Assembly: GCF_010015445.1 (NCBI RefSeq)
Contig: NC_053119.1
Span: 29,250,383 to 29,314,382, forward strand
Source: Perca fluviatilis
Taxonomy: Eukaryota; Chordata; Actinopteri; Perciformes; Percidae
Direction of reading: 5' to 3'
DNA length: 64,000 nt
The position numbers and the translations under genes were made by a program. The notes beneath the pieces are model-generated. The model saw nothing but the letters and a program-made list of their open reading frames with translations. It searched no databases and had not been told where the DNA came from. Shown here piece by piece: positions 47,817 to 64,000 of this stretch (the stretch's first letter is position 1; each line of letters begins with the position of its first letter).

Positions 47817-50008
47817 GTATCCCAGCGATATGCAATTATTTTCTCATTTTAGTTAAAACTCGTATTTTACTCTGAGCTAGCATGCTAGGATGTTGTGTTT
47901 CTGCAGCTGTCGTTGTGAACTGCGTTGTTAGGCCTGGCTGTGTTGGCGGTTGGTGAAGGAGGTTAGCTCATAGCCTTGTTTCTAAGCAGCTAACGGCGGC
48001 TGCCACCGCTAGCAGTCAATAAGGTTTAGCTAGTTATGAACACCTGCTAAACGTAATACGTTTATACTACAAATGCTAACAAGCTAGCTACATATGTGTC
48101 GTCAATGTGAGCTGCTTGCATTTTTGCTGTAACGTTAGCTGCTTCAACCAGAATGAGCGGGTTAACGTGCGAACCTAGCAACTGTCACAGTCGTTGCTAA
48201 GTTCGCTAGTTAATGGCGCTCATCTGACTTACGTTAGCTAAGTTACTAACTAACGACAGCTAGATAATATGGTGACCAGTCCCAATCTAAGTAAACTGGA
48301 AACCGCATTGGTGACACCCCTAGACTTTATTTAAAATGGGTGACAACAACCAGCGGAATGGTTAGCTAGCTAGATGATGGCACAGTTTGACTGGGTGTAT
48401 TTGATGGTGCAGGCTGGTTTCTGATTGCACGTCCTCCTGAAGCCCCCCTGTGTTCATTCTTGTATGCAGTTCAAAATTTCAGTCAGAATTCTGGCGGTTT
48501 ACTGCTACCTCCCTCATGCATACGCTCACAACGTTATCTGTCATACTTGGGAAAACACGATGTATAATTGGGATTAATTACAGCTGGGTGATATATCAGA
48601 TATGTTAAGTTATGGTCTGTGGTTTTTCTTATAACGTTATTGTAATCTAACGTAAATGTGGCGTTTATTAGTCCTAAAGGCTTTATCAACGTTAGTTGAT
48701 AAACAACTCTGAACTAGACTGTTGTATCAAAGTGGAATGAAGCTGAATATTTTGCCTGCTTGGACATATCCACATTACTAATGAGTTTTGTTAGATTGTG
48801 TACACCCACCCATAGTTTCGATTGTGTATGCAAGCAACAATAGCTCGTTGCTTGAGCAAAATATCACACTGTCAATAACAAGGATTCTTTTTTTTACAGG
48901 AACTTTCAGGTGGGCGTTAGTAATCCATGGTGACATGTCTAAATTTTAAATGTTTTTAAAGGACGTGTTGTTTGGTGGTAGTAGATGCATGCGGTCTTTG
49001 AGTGTGATGCAAGGGTATCAAGTCACCTGTGCACCTGCCTTAATAAATAACCACGGTCACATTTAAATTGGCATATTTTTTTAATGAAGTTAGGTGTTCT
49101 TTCCATTCAAAAGGTCTTGTAAAAAGTTTTTGTCACACGTTTGTAGAAAGTGTTGAGAACTTTTAAGGATACTATTGTAGATCAATATGCCGATAAACTA
49201 TTTGGAGAGAAAAAATCTCTTAAGTTTGCATTGCTTATGTGTAAGACTGGCTCTAAGCTGACTGTTTTGTGCTGAGATGTGGGTGATGTCTTTAGCCTGT
49301 TTATCAGACTGGGGTTGGAGCAATATGAAATATGAACCCATAGCCCCTCCCTAAATGTGCATTAGACAATCACATGCTTAAGCTTTCAAGTGAAAGTGAG
49401 TGCATGTCAGTAAGTCGGTGACATTGCAACTGAAGAACTCACAAACTACACAAACTCTCTTTTATTGACAAAAACAGACAAAGAATTTTTTTGGGTAAAG
49501 CACCATTACAGGACTTGAGCTTAAATAGACTGTTACAGCAACTTAACCAGAGCCTTTTATTCTCAAGTAATGATGTTGGCCTCAAAAAATCCATTATGGG
49601 TTGGGCTCTAGTAGAAATCCCTGTGTTTGCTTGTTTCAACAATATGGACATGGCTTTTATGTTCCACTTTTCCTTTTAAATCACTTGACATAGTTTGAAA
49701 ACCACTGATCTACATTACGTACATACGGCAGATAGGTGAATAGTAGATGTTCTATTACAGCAGCAGAATATGTTGTGTATTAAGCTGCACCCTGTGGCAA
49801 TTTGGAAAATGCTGGGCCAGTGTGTATTTGTGTTTATCTCAACACAACGGTCATAATTATTAGTGTATTTTGCTCCTGTGTAGTCCTAGTGTTGTTGAAT
49901 GTCTCAAGATGAGGTGTGAGTGTGACGGCTGCAGCTGAAAAGCCATTTGTTTTCTGATTTTAAATTTGGGTTTTTGTTTTTAAGCCACTTATCCCCCATT
50001 GTCAATAA

Positions 50009-60827
<10,819 letters not shown>

Positions 60828-62721
60828 TAGAGGTCGACCGATATGGGTTTTCACAGGCCGATGCCGATATTTTGAAATCAGGGTCGGCCGATATATGCTG
60901 CCGATTATTTTTGGCCGATATTTGCTTGTTTTTAACCTCTATTTGAAAGATAAAATTTAACACTAAGTACTTAAGATACACAAAATTTCTCAACAAAAAC
61001 ATTTATTGAACACTTGAACACCAATCTGCACTTGTATACTTACATTAAACATGTATAATGTAAAAACATATATTGTATAAATAAACAAAATGGGTAAAAA
61101 GAAAGAAAGAGAAAATAAATTTAACTTTGTCAAATAAACTTTTTAATTAAAAGAAAGTTTAGTGCACTTAGCAGCATTTATCAAACAGCTGAGAACAATA
61201 AAATAAATTTACCATTTTAACAATAGTAGTGCTGACACACAGTAGCAACCAGCAGCATTTCTTTGTTTTGGTGTTGGCTGGGTGAAGCGCTGCCATAAGG
61301 GGGTGGTTTTCTTTTCAGCCATCAGACTTAATGACTAAAAAAGGGGGAAAATACAAGGTTAAGTTAGTATTTTTTGTATAGTATCTTCTTCAAGTCATTT
61401 TATAGATAGGTATAGATATAAAATCTAACATTTGTTTTATAAATCAGCTAATAATTCAGTGCATTGTAAGTGATACAAGGCTAAAAACGTTTCTATCATC
61501 TTCCCAAAAACTGTCCTGAAACATGTATTTTTGGTTTGTTTTGTTTGTTGACAGACAAAGCCAAATGGACAAAACCTAATTAAGGGGGGAAAACAACTTT
61601 AGGCCATATGGTCAAAATTAAATGATTTAATAATAATGTAATAACTATAACTTATAACAATAACGTATTTCACTAGTAAATTGCTGTTGAACGACAAAAA
61701 CAACCACCATGGCAAAAGGGTATTTTACAACAACATTGAATGCACCGCGACGCACCGTCTGTGTTGTTCTTCAGACAAGTAGCTAAACAACGGCTGCAGC
61801 ACACTGCTTAACATACTGCTGTTGGATCCTATACAGTGAAATAAATCACACTTTACACCGTTTAGCTGTCAGCATTTTAATCGTGTTGAATCCATCTGCT
61901 AGCTAATGGTAGGCTAACGTTAGCTGCTGACGAGTGTAATGTTAACTAGCGTCACATGCTGCGATGTTTCCGTTATTCTAACATTCGTTTTCGGAGCATC
62001 AGAGAGCAACGCAGGCATATCAGTGGCGCCGAAATGAGGTAGAGAAATCCGCGTTGCTATTCGGTCCGGTAGATACGGGTCGTTAAGGCACAGGTGCCAT
62101 ATTAGCAGCGGGTCTACTCTGTACCAACCCTAGCAACGACGCTAGCAAAGCAAAGCCAGTCCTTCACTAGCCTATGGTGCGGTGGTCTCTTTTAACTACA
62201 ACTTCTTTCTCTGCATTGAGTTGACAACCCTCTCAAATATAGACACACAAACGGAACAAATAATAAGTCTCAGATCCACTGTCTGTTATGGAGGAAATAT
62301 TTATTCATAGTCTGTGATTGCAAAATTCTAGCTTAATTATTGTGACATGACAGCATGACACGACAGCTATCAATATCCAAAGTAGCCGAACGTCATGTCG
62401 CCTGTTCATGTTTTTTCTCGAAGTTGGCAGTAACATGTCATATGTTTTTCATTAAATATATACGACTTATAAGAATTTAATCCTTACCGTTTTTTTCCGA
62501 GGAACAGCTCCTTCCTTAGGCACTGGATGTGGTCTGCTCACTCTGCTGGTAATTGACTCTAGGGGCAGCGTGCGTCCAACACGTGTTCCACAACAACAAC
62601 ACCAGGCTGCCCGCAGATGCGCCTGCCTATTAATCGGCTTGATATTGGCCGATGCCGATTATGTAAAAAAAAAAGCCCAAAAATCGGCCGATTAATCGGC
62701 CGATTAATCGGCCGACCTCTA
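60828..62721. mobile_element. hAT-type element, 1.9 kb, with 8-bp target duplication
   Basis: Ends TAGAGGTCGACCGATATGG and, inverted, TAGAGGTCGGCCGATTAATC. Perfect flanking duplication GTCGCTGC (60820-60827 and 62722-62729). Subterminal GGCCGAT motifs repeat several times at both ends, as transposase-binding repeats do in hAT elements. No transposase frame remains. Confidence 0.83.
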
Positions 62722-63039
62722 GTCGCTGCTTTGCATTTTTAAGAACTATGATAATCTGGCCATGGGTCACAGCTCTCAAGTTCGCTCTTACTCATACAAC
62801 TGAAGTTAAAGTTACATCCAGTTACTACTGTCCTTCAGTGTTTTTTGCTGTTTGCGGCCGCAGAACGTTGCCAGCAGAAACACTGGTACAATTACAGGTT
62901 TTTCTCTCCTGCGCAACAAAATATACAGCTGTGCAAATAACAATTTAAACTGTAGGCAACTGTTGCGCTGAGTCCAGTTACAGGAGATCCTGTGAGCGAG
63001 TGGGGGGGAATTTTATCAGTAATTGTCAGGACTTTTTCT

Positions 63040-63050
63040 ATGTATGTATG

Positions 63051-63105
<55 letters not shown>

Positions 63106-63126
63106 ACATACATACATACACACATA
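63040..63126. repeat. Symmetric TA/TATG microsatellite
   Basis: TATGTATG units, then (TA)n, then CATACATA units; the whole is nearly self-complementary. It directly abuts the Tc1-like end. Confidence 0.92.
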
Positions 63127-64000
63127 CAGGGCCCTTGCGAAAGTATTCGGCCCCCTTGAACTTTTCGACCTTTTGCCACATTTCAGGCCTCAAACATAAA
63201 GATATAAAACTGTAATTTTTTGTGAAGAATCAACAACAAGTGGGACACAATCATGAAGTGGAAAGAAATTTATTGGATATTTCAAACCTTTTAAACAAAT
63301 AAAAAACTGAAATATTGGGGCGGGTACAAAATTATTCAGCCCCCTTAAGTTAATACTTTATTTAGCGCCACCTTTGGCTGCGATTACAGCTGTAAATTCG
63401 CTTGGGGTATGTCTCTATCAGTTTTGCACATCGAGACTGACATTTTTGCCCATTCCTCCTTGCAAAACAGCTCGAGCTCAGTGAGGTTGGATGGAGAGCG
63501 TTTGTGAACAGCAGTTTTCAGTTCTTTCCACAGATTCTCGATTGGATTCAGGTCTGGACTTTGACTTGGCCATTCTAACACCTGGATATGTTTATTTGTG
63601 AACCATTCCATTGTAGATTTTGCTTTATGTTTTGGATCATTGTCTTGTTGGAAGACAAATCTCCGTCCCAGTCTCAGGTCTTTTGCAGACTCCATCAGGT
63701 TTTCTTCCAGAATGGTCCTGTATTTGGCTCCATCCATCTTCCCATCAATTTTAACCATCTTCCCTGTCCCTGCTGAAGAAAAGCAGGCCCAAACCATGAT
63801 GCTGCCACCACCATGTTTGACAGTGGGGATGGTGTGTTCAGGGTGATGAGCTGTGTTGCTTTTACGCCAAACATAACGTTTTGCATTGTTGCCAAAAAGT
63901 TCGATTTTGGTTTCATCTGACCACAGCACCTTCTTCCACATGTTTGGTGTGTCTCCCAGGTGGCTTTTGGCAAACTTTAAATTACACTTTTTATGGATAT
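63127..64000 (-). mobile_element. Tc1-like transposon, cut by the window edge
   Basis: The end CAGGGCCCTTGCGAAAGTAT follows a TA dinucleotide, the Tc1 target. The transposase gene runs inward on the minus strand. The other end lies beyond 64000. Confidence 0.85.
63384..64000 (-). pseudogene. Tc1-like transposase, C-terminal part with late frameshift
   Basis: Open from the window edge (reading IHKKCNLKFAKSHLGDTPN) to 63384. DDE landmarks: WSDETKIELFG, GGGSIMVWACFS, FQQDNDPKHKAK, and WPSQSPDLNPIENLWKELK. Near the end the frame reads CKTDRDIPQANLQL and stops, while the neighbouring frame gives the usual KLIETYPKRI. One base has therefore been gained or lost at about 63430. The N-terminal DNA-binding domain is outside the window. 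Even with catalytic residues present, this copy is probably inactive. Confidence 0.85.

Overview
This is a piece of a vertebrate nuclear genome, almost certainly a ray-finned (teleost) fish. The evidence is split genes with GT-AG introns, three recognisable animal genes, and a dense load of teleost-type DNA transposons, L2-like LINEs, tRNA-derived SINEs and microsatellites. Nothing bacterial, phage-like or CRISPR-like is present. Exons below were placed by eye from reading frame, splice phase and remembered protein families, so boundaries are predictions.

Three protein-coding genes are present. (1) 5761-19368 (+): the last nine coding exons of a JNK-interacting protein 1 gene (mapk8ip1-like), with the SH3 and PTB/PID domains and the C-terminal tail. 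The 5' exons, including the JNK-binding motif, are not seen. (2) 37489-45371 (-): an apparently complete nine-exon cstpp1 (human C11orf49), 328 codons plus stop. (3) 50063-60139 (+): the first ten coding exons of ckap5 (ch-TOG/XMAP215), covering TOG1 and most of TOG2; the gene runs off the right edge. cstpp1 and ckap5 are divergently arranged. All three human orthologues lie in 11p11.2, so this is conserved synteny. All three products act on microtubules: a kinesin cargo adaptor, a regulator of tubulin polyglutamylation, and a microtubule polymerase.

The rest is introns and intergenic DNA filled with mobile elements, many nested. About 19.4-37.4 kb is an intergenic transposon field. It holds a nearly complete PIF/Harbinger element (24825-28682) with a transposase gene and a convergent Myb/SANT-like gene, both damaged. 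Next to it is a roughly 5 kb L2-like LINE inside a TAGTCT-ended DNA element. Introns hold several hAT-type non-autonomous elements with 8-bp target duplications (16386, 14803, 54124, 60828, and 6493 with 7/8), a pogo-like element, nested SINE/MITE composites, and a Tc1-like transposase cut by the right edge.

The main gene-level oddities are: a Tyr-to-Phe change in the JIP1 kinesin-binding tail; a purine-only Glu/Lys/Arg expansion in a JIP1 exon; a stop-free 90-nt intron inside the JIP1 SH3 domain; and a cstpp1 splice donor that contains a stop codon and abuts a CA repeat. I found no convincing new molecular system.
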